A stretch of DNA of 64,000 nucleotides, taken from the NCBI RefSeq assembly GCF_019754295.1, contig NZ_VIRV01000014.1, positions 1-64,000 on the forward strand. The letters run 5' to 3'. The first letter of the stretch is position 1. Each line of letters opens with the position of its first letter. A model generated the notes under the pieces. It was not told where the DNA came from and did not search any database. It was given only the letters and a program-made list of their open reading frames with translations. Source of the DNA: Sellimonas caecigallum (lineage in GTDB: Bacteria > Bacillota > Clostridia > Lachnospirales > Lachnospiraceae). Shown one piece after another: positions 52,485-59,975 of this stretch. Both the position numbers and the translations under genes were made by a program.

Positions 52485-53738
52485 ATGGAAAAAGAGATGA
52501 AAAACAGAAAATTTCTCGAAGCGCTTCGCTTGTATCTTGCAGGACAGAAGGCGAATTGGAATGAGACATGGACAGAAGGCGAATGGATAGAGTTTTTTAA
52601 ACTGTGTGAGGAGCAGCAAGTACTCCCAATGATATACGATACAGTGTATACTTGTCCGGCTTTCCAGACGCTGCAGCAAGGGACAGTTCAGATGATCAAA
52701 AGCCGTATGCTCCGGAAAGTGATGATCCAGACAATGAAGACAGAAGAATTCCTTGTTCTGTATAGAAAACTTGCAGATCAGAGAGTGACCCCGCTTGTGG
52801 TCAAAGGGATCATCTGCCGGAATCTGTATCGGGATCCGGATTATCGGACTTCCAGCGATGAAGATCTGCTTATCCCAAGAGAGCAGTTTTCGAAATGTCA
52901 TGAAATCTTTACGGAAAATGGCCTGCTTTGCCCAAATTCAGAGGAAAATATTTGGGAAGCCGGAGAAGTACCTTATGTAAAAAAGAATTCCGCCCTTTAT
53001 ATCGAATTACATAAAGAACTTTTCCCATCGGAATCGGATGCATATGGCGATTTCAACTCCGTGTTTGATGAAGTATTTGAAAAGAAAATGTCATGCCAGA
53101 TCAACGGTATGGAAGTATTTACTTTAAGTCCGACAGACCACCTTTTATATTTGCTTCTGCATGCATTTAAACACTTTTTGCACAGCGGCTTTGGTATCCG
53201 CCAGGTATGCGATATCGTGATGTTTGCCAATACATATGGTTCTCAGATTGACTGGGAGGAAGTACTGGAGAAATGCAGAAGATTTCATGGTGATCTCTTT
53301 GCCGCCTCTTTGTTCGATATAGGGGAAAAAGAGCTGGATTTTGACAGAGAAAAGGCCTGCTATCCGGAAAGTTGGATATCTCTGGAAGCAGATGGAAAAG
53401 ACCTTCTGGAGGATCTGTTGGACGCAGGTGTGTTTGGAGACGCTACCATGAGCAGAAAGCACAGCAGCAATATGACGCTTCAGGCGGTAACCGAAGATAA
53501 AAAAGGACAGACTGCAAAAGCTTCTCTCATGCATTCCCTTTTTCCAGAAAGAGAATATATGGAACGGACTTATACATATATAAAGAGACATCCATTCCTT
53601 CTGCCTGTGGCATGGGTACAGCGCATATTCCATTATATCAGGGAGACGGGAAAAATAAGTGAGAACAGCGCTATCGAATCAGTCCAGATAGGAAACAAAA
53701 GAATAGGACTGCTGAAGAAATATAAGATCATACAGTGA
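52485..53738 (+). CDS. Nucleotidyltransferase family protein (NTP_transf_5)
   Basis: About 417 aa, soluble, helical. The catalytic region is seen as VVKGIICRNLYRDPDYRTSS followed at once by DEDLLIP (about residues 105-131), where the Asp-x-Asp pattern and preceding Lys-Gly match the NTP_transf_5 family. A second conserved part is the HLLYLLLHAFKHF segment (about 220-232). Such proteins are known from some RiPP loci, including lasso clusters of Bacilli, but their substrate is unclear. The start at ATG 52485 excludes a longer extension through the upstream terminator region. It lies between the regulator and the precursor unit. Confidence 0.75.
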   Translation: MEKEMKNRKFLEALRLYLAGQKANWNETWTEGEWIEFFKLCEEQQVLPMIYDTVYTCPAFQTLQQGTVQMIKSRMLRKVMIQTMKTEEFLVLYRKLADQRVTPLVVKGIICRNLYRDPDYRTSSDEDLLIPREQFSKCHEIFTENGLLCPNSEENIWEAGEVPYVKKNSALYIELHKELFPSESDAYGDFNSVFDEVFEKKMSCQINGMEVFTLSPTDHLLYLLLHAFKHFLHSGFGIRQVCDIVMFANTYGSQIDWEEVLEKCRRFHGDLFAASLFDIGEKELDFDREKACYPESWISLEADGKDLLEDLLDAGVFGDATMSRKHSSNMTLQAVTEDKKGQTAKASLMHSLFPEREYMERTYTYIKRHPFLLPVAWVQRIFHYIRETGKISENSAIESVQIGNKRIGLLKKYKIIQ

Positions 53739-53803
53739 TCTTCATCTCGGCTCTTCATTTTTCTCCAAAGTTTTGTGAGGGAGGAATTGGAAACCATATC
53801 TTG

Positions 53804-53832
53804 TTGACGATTCGCTCAGAACCAATTATAAT
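53804..53832 (+). promoter_or_regulatory. Strong sigma-A-type promoter for the second PqqD gene
   Basis: TTGACG (53804-53809), 17-base spacer, TATAAT (53827-53832), 44 bases before the start codon. One of the best promoter matches in the window. Confidence 0.78.
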
Positions 53833-53876
53833 AAAAACAGTTAGGACAAATGACACAAAGCAGGAGTACATAACAG

Positions 53877-54164
53877 ATGAGGATTGTAAAAGAGTTCATT
53901 ATGCGCACCGTCGCAGGGGAGACGATTCTTGTACCGACTGGAGCTACGGCGGAAGAGTTTAACGGGATGCTGACTTTGACGGAGACAGCCAAGGTCATCT
54001 GGGAAAATTTGGAGAAAGTAGACAGCCTGGATGAGATGGTGCATGTGCTGACAGAGCAGTATGAGGTTGATGAGAAGACCGCAAAGCAGGATACGGCGGC
54101 ACTTATCTCCGAATTGCTGCGTATCGGTTTCATCGAATGCACAAAAGAAGACAGAACATGGTAA
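53877..54164 (+). CDS. PqqD-like RiPP recognition element protein (second copy)
   Basis: Stand-alone PqqD-fold protein of 95 aa. The strand GETILVPTGATAEEFNGM, then LTLTETAKVIWENLEKVDSL (about residues 33-51) and the helical LTEQYEVDEKTAKQD, fit the family closely. It directly precedes the precursor candidate (150 bases) and has its own strong promoter, so it is the likely leader-binding partner of the radical SAM enzyme. ATG at 53877 follows AGGAG by 10 bases. Confidence 0.88.
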   Translation: MRIVKEFIMRTVAGETILVPTGATAEEFNGMLTLTETAKVIWENLEKVDSLDEMVHVLTEQYEVDEKTAKQDTAALISELLRIGFIECTKEDRTW

Positions 54165-54216
54165 CTTCAGGTATGTGGAGAGGAAAAGAAAACGATGAAA
54201 TCAGCATTGAAAAAGC

Positions 54217-54245
54217 TTGACTTCTTCGTGTACTAAGAGTATAGT
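54217..54245 (+). promoter_or_regulatory. Promoter directly upstream of the RiPP precursor candidate
   Basis: TTGACT (54217-54222), 17-base spacer, TATAGT (54240-54245), 70 bases before the precursor start. With the terminator behind the gene, it would allow a short, abundant precursor mRNA. Confidence 0.68.
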
Positions 54246-54314
54246 TAAAAAGTAATAGATGTAAAAAAAGAGGTTTTACAATAGAAAGTTTTCAAAGACA
54301 AGGAGTGGAAGATT

Positions 54315-54713
54315 ATGAAAAGAGAGTATGTAAGGCCAATGATGAGAGGGGAAGTATTTGCGGCGAACGAGTATGTTGCTGCATGTGGTGACAGCGGAGT
54401 TGTATATAACTTTGAATGTAATGCTGGGAAGCGGAGAAACAGTTATAATGTGTATTTTGCAGATGGTACGCCTTATGCATCGTCAAATGACGACGAAGAG
54501 TATTATTCTAGATTCACAGGATATCATCCATGTTATGAAACACATAAGGCAGAATCGGACAGTGGCTTTAGAGACGGATATATGTATCTTCAGGATTGGT
54601 GGGGGGATAATACAGGGGAGCGTATTGATGTAGTAATTTGGACAGAATATGGAAGAAATGTACATTGTACAACAAATCTTGATGAGGATAAATGGGAAAC
54701 AGCCAAATCTTGA
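54315..54713 (+). CDS. Candidate RiPP precursor peptide, Cys/aromatic-rich
   Basis: A 132-aa protein with a strong ribosome site (AAGGAGTGGAAG). A leader of about 24 residues ends in ANEYVAACG, matching the small ORF at 41936. The rest is hydrophilic and unusually rich in Tyr, Trp, Gly, Asp and Asn, with Cys at residues 24, 35, 73 and 118. It has no signal peptide or membrane helix. Between a PqqD gene and a radical SAM/SPASM gene, and flanked by its own promoter and terminator, it is the natural substrate of the cluster. The core is long for a RiPP, so trimming or several modified sites are possible. The modification type cannot be told from sequence. Confidence 0.72.
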   Translation: MKREYVRPMMRGEVFAANEYVAACGDSGVVYNFECNAGKRRNSYNVYFADGTPYASSNDDEEYYSRFTGYHPCYETHKAESDSGFRDGYMYLQDWWGDNTGERIDVVIWTEYGRNVHCTTNLDEDKWETAKS

Positions 54714-54730
54714 TAAATACATAATAAATG

Positions 54731-54759
54731 ATAGACCGGAACGTGTTCCGGTCTATTTT
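54731..54759 (+). terminator. Terminator or attenuator between precursor and enzyme genes
   Basis: Near-perfect hairpin with 12-bp arms ATAGACCGGAAC and GTTCCGGTCTAT, a 2-base gap and a short T run. It lies 17 bases after the precursor stop. Such a placement commonly keeps precursor mRNA far above enzyme mRNA. Confidence 0.82.
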
Positions 54760-54812
54760 CAGTTAAGGATTACACTGAAACTGGAAGCAACAACAATAGG
54801 AGGACTACAGAT

Positions 54813-55937
54813 ATGGATCTGATGGAAGATACAACGACTGTGGAGCGGATGCTGCTGGATCAGGCCAGACGGACAAGGACTCCCGCCAACGGGAGTATTG
54901 AGCTTCTGCCTCTTTGCAACATGAATTGCGACATGTGCTATGTCCGATTAAGCAGGGAGGAGATGGAGCAAAAAGGGAGGATGCGCACTGCGGATGAGTG
55001 GCTGGAGATCGGACGCCAGATGCAAAAAAGCGGCGTGCTGTTTCTCCTTTTGACAGGCGGAGAACCGCTGCTGTTCCCGGAGTTCAAAAAAGTGTATCTT
55101 GGACTGCGGAAGATGGGAATGATCCTTACGGTCAATACCAACGGAACTTTGATAGACGAGGAATGGGCGGCGTTTTTTGGCGCCTATCGGCCAAGGCGGA
55201 TCAATATCACGCTGTACGGGACGGAGGAGGAGACATACCGGGATCTCTGCCATTATCCAGGCGGATTTGAAAAGACCATTCGGGCGATTCGCCTCCTGCG
55301 GGAACATGGGGTGGATGTAAAAGTGGGCGGAAGCCTGACAAAAGAGAATGCGAAAGACCTGGATAAGATTCTGGATATGGAAGAGGAACTTCAGGTCCCG
55401 GTACGGATCGACACATATATGATGCCTGCAGAGCGGGAGCGGAGCGCACCGTTCGATATGCAGGCGCGTCTCAATCCGGAAGATGCGGCCAGAGCAAGGG
55501 TTCATGCTTTGAAGCGAGAGATGGGGCCGGAGCTGTTTCCTCAGTATGTGCGGCAGTCCATCGAGCAGGCGGAGAGGGAGCAGACGGAACCGGGGGCTCC
55601 GAGACCTGTAACGTGCATGGCAGGCCGGTGTTCGTTTACCATCAACTGGCAGGGAGAGATGCGCCCGTGCGTCATTATGACGGAACCGGCGGTTTCCGTG
55701 TTTGAGGTAGGATTTGAAAAAGCATGGCAGTATATCGTGGAAGAAACTGACAAGATTTTTTTAAATTCCAGATGCAGTGTATGCCGGCTCAGACATTTGT
55801 GCAGAACGTGCGCGGCTGCAGCTCTTCTTGAGGAAGGAAGTTATGGCAGTGTGCCGGAGTATTTATGCCGCTATGCGGAAGAGTCGCTGCGGCTTTTGAA
55901 AATGGAACAGGAGGAAATGGAAGATGGAGAGGACTGA
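54813..55937 (+). CDS. Radical SAM/SPASM peptide-modifying enzyme
   Basis: Radical SAM enzyme of 374 aa. The SAM-binding 4Fe-4S motif CNMNCDMC gives Cys35, Cys39 and Cys42 (CxxxCxxC), followed by a glycine-rich LTGGEPLL (about residues 75-82). The C-terminal SPASM domain shows a CMAGRCSFTINWQGEMRPC segment (about 269-287), then CSVCRLRHLCRTC and a last Cys near 355, enough for two further clusters. There is no built-in PqqD domain, so it should depend on the separate PqqD protein. Candidate chemistries are thioether or carbon-carbon cross-links on the precursor. A GGAGG ribosome site precedes the ATG. Confidence 0.92.
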   Translation: MDLMEDTTTVERMLLDQARRTRTPANGSIELLPLCNMNCDMCYVRLSREEMEQKGRMRTADEWLEIGRQMQKSGVLFLLLTGGEPLLFPEFKKVYLGLRKMGMILTVNTNGTLIDEEWAAFFGAYRPRRINITLYGTEEETYRDLCHYPGGFEKTIRAIRLLREHGVDVKVGGSLTKENAKDLDKILDMEEELQVPVRIDTYMMPAERERSAPFDMQARLNPEDAARARVHALKREMGPELFPQYVRQSIEQAEREQTEPGAPRPVTCMAGRCSFTINWQGEMRPCVIMTEPAVSVFEVGFEKAWQYIVEETDKIFLNSRCSVCRLRHLCRTCAAAALLEEGSYGSVPEYLCRYAEESLRLLKMEQEEMEDGED

Positions 55938-56781
55938 GACATTTCAGATTGGCGATTTTTGCTTTCAGATTCGGTATCCGAAGGAGATTACTCCTCCGCC
56001 GAATTTCATGCTGTTTCGGAAAGAGGGGGCAGCTCCGGAGTACGAATACGAGATCCAAATCCGTTCTGATTTTCCAAAGGCCGCAGGACGGCAGACGGCG
56101 ATGAGGCCGGATCTGGCCGTATTTACAGATGGGAACCGGGAGATGCGGTTCATCGGAGTGAAAGGTACGGAGGGATATTATGCCTGCTATGAGGAGACGA
56201 CGGACAGATCGGCCCGGATTTATCTGGATCCGGCTCGCCTGGGAGGGCTGAATATCGATCCGGTGTTCTCTTCCCTGCTGGCGCTGGAGAGGCGGCTGAT
56301 TTTGAGAGACAGCCTGATCCTCCACTGTGCCTATGTGGAATATAAGGGAAAGGCCATCCTTTTTTCCGCCCCGTCGGAGACAGGAAAAACTACCCAGGCC
56401 AACCTGTGGGAAAAGTACCGGGGAAGCCGGACGGTCAACGGGGATCGGGGACTGCTCACGAGAAAAGGAAATGAATGGATCGTGCAGGGGTGGCCGGTGT
56501 GCGGTACATCCGAAATCTGTGAGAATAAGACGATGCCGGTCCGGTCCATCGTCATGCTGGAGCAGGCGAAGGAAGATCACGCAAGACTGCTCGCAAAAGG
56601 GGAGGCATTCTCCCTGCTCTACAGACAGATTACTATCAATCGGTGGAATACGCAGGCCCATATGTACGCCATGGATTTGATCGAAGACGTGCTGTCCCAC
56701 ATTCCGGTATATCAGCTTGGGTGTACGATATCCCGGCATGCGGTAGACTGTCTGGATGATGCAATGCATCTGTCATGTTGA
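55924..56781 (+). CDS. HprK-like P-loop protein of the RiPP cluster
   Basis: A 285-aa protein overlapping the radical SAM gene by 14 bases. The second half carries an HPr-kinase-like P-loop, SAPSETGKTT at about residues 148-157, then NGDRGLL (about 173-179) and GWPVCGTSEI (about 190-199). This is the layout of the small HprK-related proteins known from RiPP loci, including kinases of paeninodin-type lasso clusters. The N-terminal 120 residues are unassigned. It may phosphorylate the peptide or supply energy; which is unknown. Coupled translation with the radical SAM gene implies a stable partnership. Confidence 0.78.
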   Translation: MERTETFQIGDFCFQIRYPKEITPPPNFMLFRKEGAAPEYEYEIQIRSDFPKAAGRQTAMRPDLAVFTDGNREMRFIGVKGTEGYYACYEETTDRSARIYLDPARLGGLNIDPVFSSLLALERRLILRDSLILHCAYVEYKGKAILFSAPSETGKTTQANLWEKYRGSRTVNGDRGLLTRKGNEWIVQGWPVCGTSEICENKTMPVRSIVMLEQAKEDHARLLAKGEAFSLLYRQITINRWNTQAHMYAMDLIEDVLSHIPVYQLGCTISRHAVDCLDDAMHLSC

Positions 56782-56846
56782 CATTCGTGATGATAGAACG
56801 TATACTAGTCTCGTAATTTTATTTTGAACAGCAAAGTGAGGGACTT

Positions 56847-58634
56847 ATGCAGGAAGAAGAAAAAGAGCAGAAGTCCCCGTCTTTCGAATCGCTGGACATT
56901 TTGATTTCCAGGTGGAAAGACGGGACTTTTTCAGAGATTATAGACGACTGGAAGTGGATTTTCAGTTACAGCGCAAGGTACAAGGGGGCTATTGCGTTTT
57001 ATACGTTTCTCGGGATTTTCAGCACGTCCATGGGACTTGTCAGCAGCGTGGCCAGCAAATATATGATCGATATCATTACCGGCCACGAGATGAGCAAGCT
57101 TTGGGTCATGGTCCTGATCATGGTGGGAAGTTCCGCTTTCAGTCTGCTGTTTAGCAGTATTATCAACCGAATTTCCGCAAAGCTCAGTATCGATATCAAC
57201 AACGACATTCAGGCGGACATTTTTGACAAGATCGTCGATGCAGACTGGCTTTCCTTGAATCAGTATTCGAATGGGGATATTCTCAACCGATTTAACGGAG
57301 ATATCGGGACAGTCAGCAGCAATGCCATAAGCTGGCTTCCGACGATCCTCATCGCCATATACAATTTCATCGCTACGTTTTTCGTGATTCTCCATTACGA
57401 CTGGATCATGGCTGTGATCGCGCTTGGAAGTGCGCCGTTCATGCTTTTGATGTCCCGGTTTACTATTAAGAAGCAGAGAGATTACAGCAAGAAGGTACGG
57501 GAGATGAGCAGTGATTTGACGACTTTTGAGGTGGAAGCTTTTTACAATTTTGATACCATCAAGTCTTTTGGCGTGGCGGATCATTACAGCAAAAAGATGC
57601 GCTGGTGGCAGAGAAAATTCCGGGACATCAGCCTGAAATACAATCTGTTTACCATCAAGACGAATATTTTCCTGTCCATCCTCGGTATGATCGTACAGTT
57701 TACGGCGTTTGGCTATTGTCTGTTTCGGCTTTGGACCAACGACATCACTTACGGGACGATGACGCTGTTTTTGCAGCAGAGGAGCAATCTTTCATCCGCT
57801 TTCAATAAAGTCGTTTCGATTATTCCGTCTTTCCTGAACAGCTCGGTATCGGCACACCGGATCCGTGAGCTGGTAGAGCTTCCAAAGGAAGTTCATATTC
57901 CGGAAAGCGGAAGTATGGATCAGTATGTGGAGGATGGGTTTGAGATTTCCATGCAAAACGTGAACTTTTCCTATGTGGATGGTGCGAAAGTCATCACGGA
58001 TTCCGCCTTTAAAGCTTCTCCGGGAGAGATCGTAGCTTTGGTTGGTCCGTCAGGAGAGGGGAAGACGACGATGATCCGTCTCATCCTTGGACTGATCCGC
58101 CCGCAGGAGGGAGAAGTCGATATGGTGGCGGCCAACGGATCCAGGATCCGGATGAATGCGGAGACAAGACATCTGTTTGCCTACGTGCCGCAGGGAAACA
58201 CCATTATATCCGGAACCATTGCGGAGAATATGCGTCTTGTGAAGGAAGACGCAACGGACGAAGAAATTGTGGAAGCGCTGAAGATCGCGTGTGCGTGGGA
58301 TTTCGTGGAAAAGCTTCCGGATACGATCAACGCAAATCTGGGAGAGAGGGGCCGCGGACTTTCCGAAGGACAGGCCCAGCGGATTGCCATTGCAAGAGCA
58401 GTGCTCCGGGATGCGCCGATCCTTTTGTTGGATGAGGCTACGTCGGCTCTTGATGTGACGACAGAGAGAACGGTACTGCGAAATATCGTAAAACAGCATC
58501 CGAACAAAACATGTATCGTGACGACGCACAGGCCGAGTGTTCTGAATCTTTGCCAGAGAGTTTACCGTGTTATGGAGACAAAGGTTACAGAGCTGAGTGA
58601 AGAAGAATCAAGCCGTATGGCCATGGATTTTTAA
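56847..58634 (+). CDS. ABC exporter (fused permease and ATPase)
   Basis: Type IV ABC exporter half-transporter of 595 aa, expected to work as a dimer. Six membrane helices span about residues 45-330. The ATPase domain follows with Walker A GPSGEGKTT (about 404-412), the signature LSEGQAQRIAIARA (about 507-520), Walker B ILLLDEATSALD (about 527-538) and the switch histidine in VTTHRPS. There is no N-terminal C39 peptidase domain, so leader removal must be done by another enzyme, probably the S26 peptidase encoded next. It is expected to export the modified peptide. Confidence 0.92.
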   Translation: MQEEEKEQKSPSFESLDILISRWKDGTFSEIIDDWKWIFSYSARYKGAIAFYTFLGIFSTSMGLVSSVASKYMIDIITGHEMSKLWVMVLIMVGSSAFSLLFSSIINRISAKLSIDINNDIQADIFDKIVDADWLSLNQYSNGDILNRFNGDIGTVSSNAISWLPTILIAIYNFIATFFVILHYDWIMAVIALGSAPFMLLMSRFTIKKQRDYSKKVREMSSDLTTFEVEAFYNFDTIKSFGVADHYSKKMRWWQRKFRDISLKYNLFTIKTNIFLSILGMIVQFTAFGYCLFRLWTNDITYGTMTLFLQQRSNLSSAFNKVVSIIPSFLNSSVSAHRIRELVELPKEVHIPESGSMDQYVEDGFEISMQNVNFSYVDGAKVITDSAFKASPGEIVALVGPSGEGKTTMIRLILGLIRPQEGEVDMVAANGSRIRMNAETRHLFAYVPQGNTIISGTIAENMRLVKEDATDEEIVEALKIACAWDFVEKLPDTINANLGERGRGLSEGQAQRIAIARAVLRDAPILLLDEATSALDVTTERTVLRNIVKQHPNKTCIVTTHRPSVLNLCQRVYRVMETKVTELSEEESSRMAMDF

Positions 58635-58644
58635 AGGAGCAGAA

Positions 58645-59106
58645 ATGATGGAGACAAAGATTGTCGACACAAGGGAATATGTATCTGTACTTCGGGAGCT
58701 GGCGGAGACAGGGAAGGTCGTTTCTATGCAGATTGCAGGGAGCAGTATGGCTCCCTTTCTCATTCACCGGAGGGATTTCATTTTCTTTACAAGGCCGGAC
58801 CGGGAACTAAAGCGCGGAGACATGGTGTTCTATCAGCGTAAAGACGGGCGGTATGTGATGCATCGGATTTACAGAAAAACGCCCGAAGGATATTATATGA
58901 TAGGGGACGGACAGACGGAGATCGAAGGGCCGCTGGACAGGAATCAGATTTTTGCCCGTGTCATTAAAGTAAAGCGAAAAGGGAAAACGATGGAGGCGGG
59001 AAATTTCTGGTGGGAATTTTTCGAACATGTATGGATTCGAGTGATTCCGCTGCGCAGGATTCTTTTGTCCATATACAGTATCAAAAACAGGATGAAGTTC
59101 GGATAA
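58645..59106 (+). CDS. S26-family signal-peptidase-like protease (ER-type Ser/His)
   Basis: About 153 aa. The catalytic serine sits in IAGSSMAPFL (about residues 26-35), and the dyad partner is probably His in RYVMHRIYR (about 67-75), as in the ER/SipW type, rather than the lysine of ordinary bacterial signal peptidases. The conserved GDGQTEIEG (about 84-92) completes box E. There is no N-terminal membrane helix; a basic amphipathic C-terminus may touch the membrane. ATG 58645 has AAAGGAG upstream. Next to the exporter that lacks a peptidase domain, it is the likely leader-removing protease. Confidence 0.8.
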   Translation: MMETKIVDTREYVSVLRELAETGKVVSMQIAGSSMAPFLIHRRDFIFFTRPDRELKRGDMVFYQRKDGRYVMHRIYRKTPEGYYMIGDGQTEIEGPLDRNQIFARVIKVKRKGKTMEAGNFWWEFFEHVWIRVIPLRRILLSIYSIKNRMKFG

Positions 59107-59126
59107 AAAATGGTAGAAAGTGCAGG

Positions 59127-59156
59127 TTGTTACAGGCGGCAATTCTGTGATATAAT
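59127..59156 (+). promoter_or_regulatory. Probable promoter for the second capsule-control operon
   Basis: TTGTTA (59127-59132), 18-base spacer, TATAAT (59151-59156), 43 bases before the phosphatase start. Confidence 0.6.
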
Positions 59157-59198
59157 AGGAAACGATTGAATAAAAGAAAGCAGAACAAGGAAGATGAC

Positions 59199-59960
59199 AT
59201 GATAGATATACACACACACATTCTGCCAGGGCTGGACGACGGCGCACAGGATTTATACGATACAATTGAGATGGCGGTTATGGCATATGAGAGTGGTACG
59301 ACGGATATCGTTGCCACACCCCACTGCAATATTCCGGGAATCTTTGAAAATTACTTCGGAATCCGCTATGCGGAAGCGTTTCGCTCGGCGAAAAGGGTTC
59401 TTGAGAAAGAGCAGATCCCCATCAATCTCATGCCTGGGATGGAAGTGTTTGCTACATCGGATCTTCCGCGGCTTTTATCGGACGGAAAGATCATGACGAT
59501 CAATCGGACAAAGTATGTTTTGATGGAGTTTGATTTTGAGGAGGATCCGGATTTCACTTTTTATATCCTGGAAAGGACATTGGATGTCGGGGCAAGGCCT
59601 ATCGTCGCCCATGCGGAACGGTATCGCTTTGTACAGGGCGATCCAAAGATTGTTGAAAAGTGGCGTGAGATGGGGATCCGTATTCAGGTCAATAAAGGAA
59701 GCTTTCTTGGCAGGTTCGGGAGCCGGGCCCGGCATACGGCTTACTTCCTCCTGGACCATGGCCAGATCACGTCTATAGCAAGCGACGCCCACGGGGTAGA
59801 GAGAAGGACGACGGATATGGCGGAGGTATATGATTTGCTTTTGGAAAATTATCCTGAGAAATATCTGGATTTGCTGTTTCAGATCAATCCCAGACTGATT
59901 TGCGCAGGGCAGAATACGAAACGGTTTAGCGGAACGATGCATAAAAGAGAGAAAATGTAG
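59199..59960 (+). CDS. CpsB/YwqE-type tyrosine-protein phosphatase (PHP domain)
   Basis: Manganese-dependent phosphatase that removes phosphate from BY-kinases. The PHP metal motifs are visible: DIHTHILPGLDDG (residues 3-15), VATPHCN (about 46-52), EFDFEED, AHAERYRF (about 135-142) and IASDAHG (about 191-197). About 253 aa is typical. The ATG at 59199 follows AAGGAAG; the earlier ATG at 59166 has no site. It heads an operon with two fused Wzz-kinases, its probable substrates, and may serve the kinase at 14.8 kb as well. Confidence 0.94.
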   Translation: MIDIHTHILPGLDDGAQDLYDTIEMAVMAYESGTTDIVATPHCNIPGIFENYFGIRYAEAFRSAKRVLEKEQIPINLMPGMEVFATSDLPRLLSDGKIMTINRTKYVLMEFDFEEDPDFTFYILERTLDVGARPIVAHAERYRFVQGDPKIVEKWREMGIRIQVNKGSFLGRFGSRARHTAYFLLDHGQITSIASDAHGVERRTTDMAEVYDLLLENYPEKYLDLLFQINPRLICAGQNTKRFSGTMHKREKM

Positions 59961-59975
59961 CAGGGAGCAGAAGAC

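Noticed and set aside
52295-52564. An 89-codon ORF after the LuxR gene
   Set aside because: It starts inside the terminator and overlaps the nucleotidyltransferase gene in another frame.
54731-54759. Similarity of the attenuator hairpin to the REP palindromes (shared ACGTGTTCCG)
   Set aside because: Only 10 bases are shared, the outer arms differ and a T run follows, so a terminator is the simpler reading.
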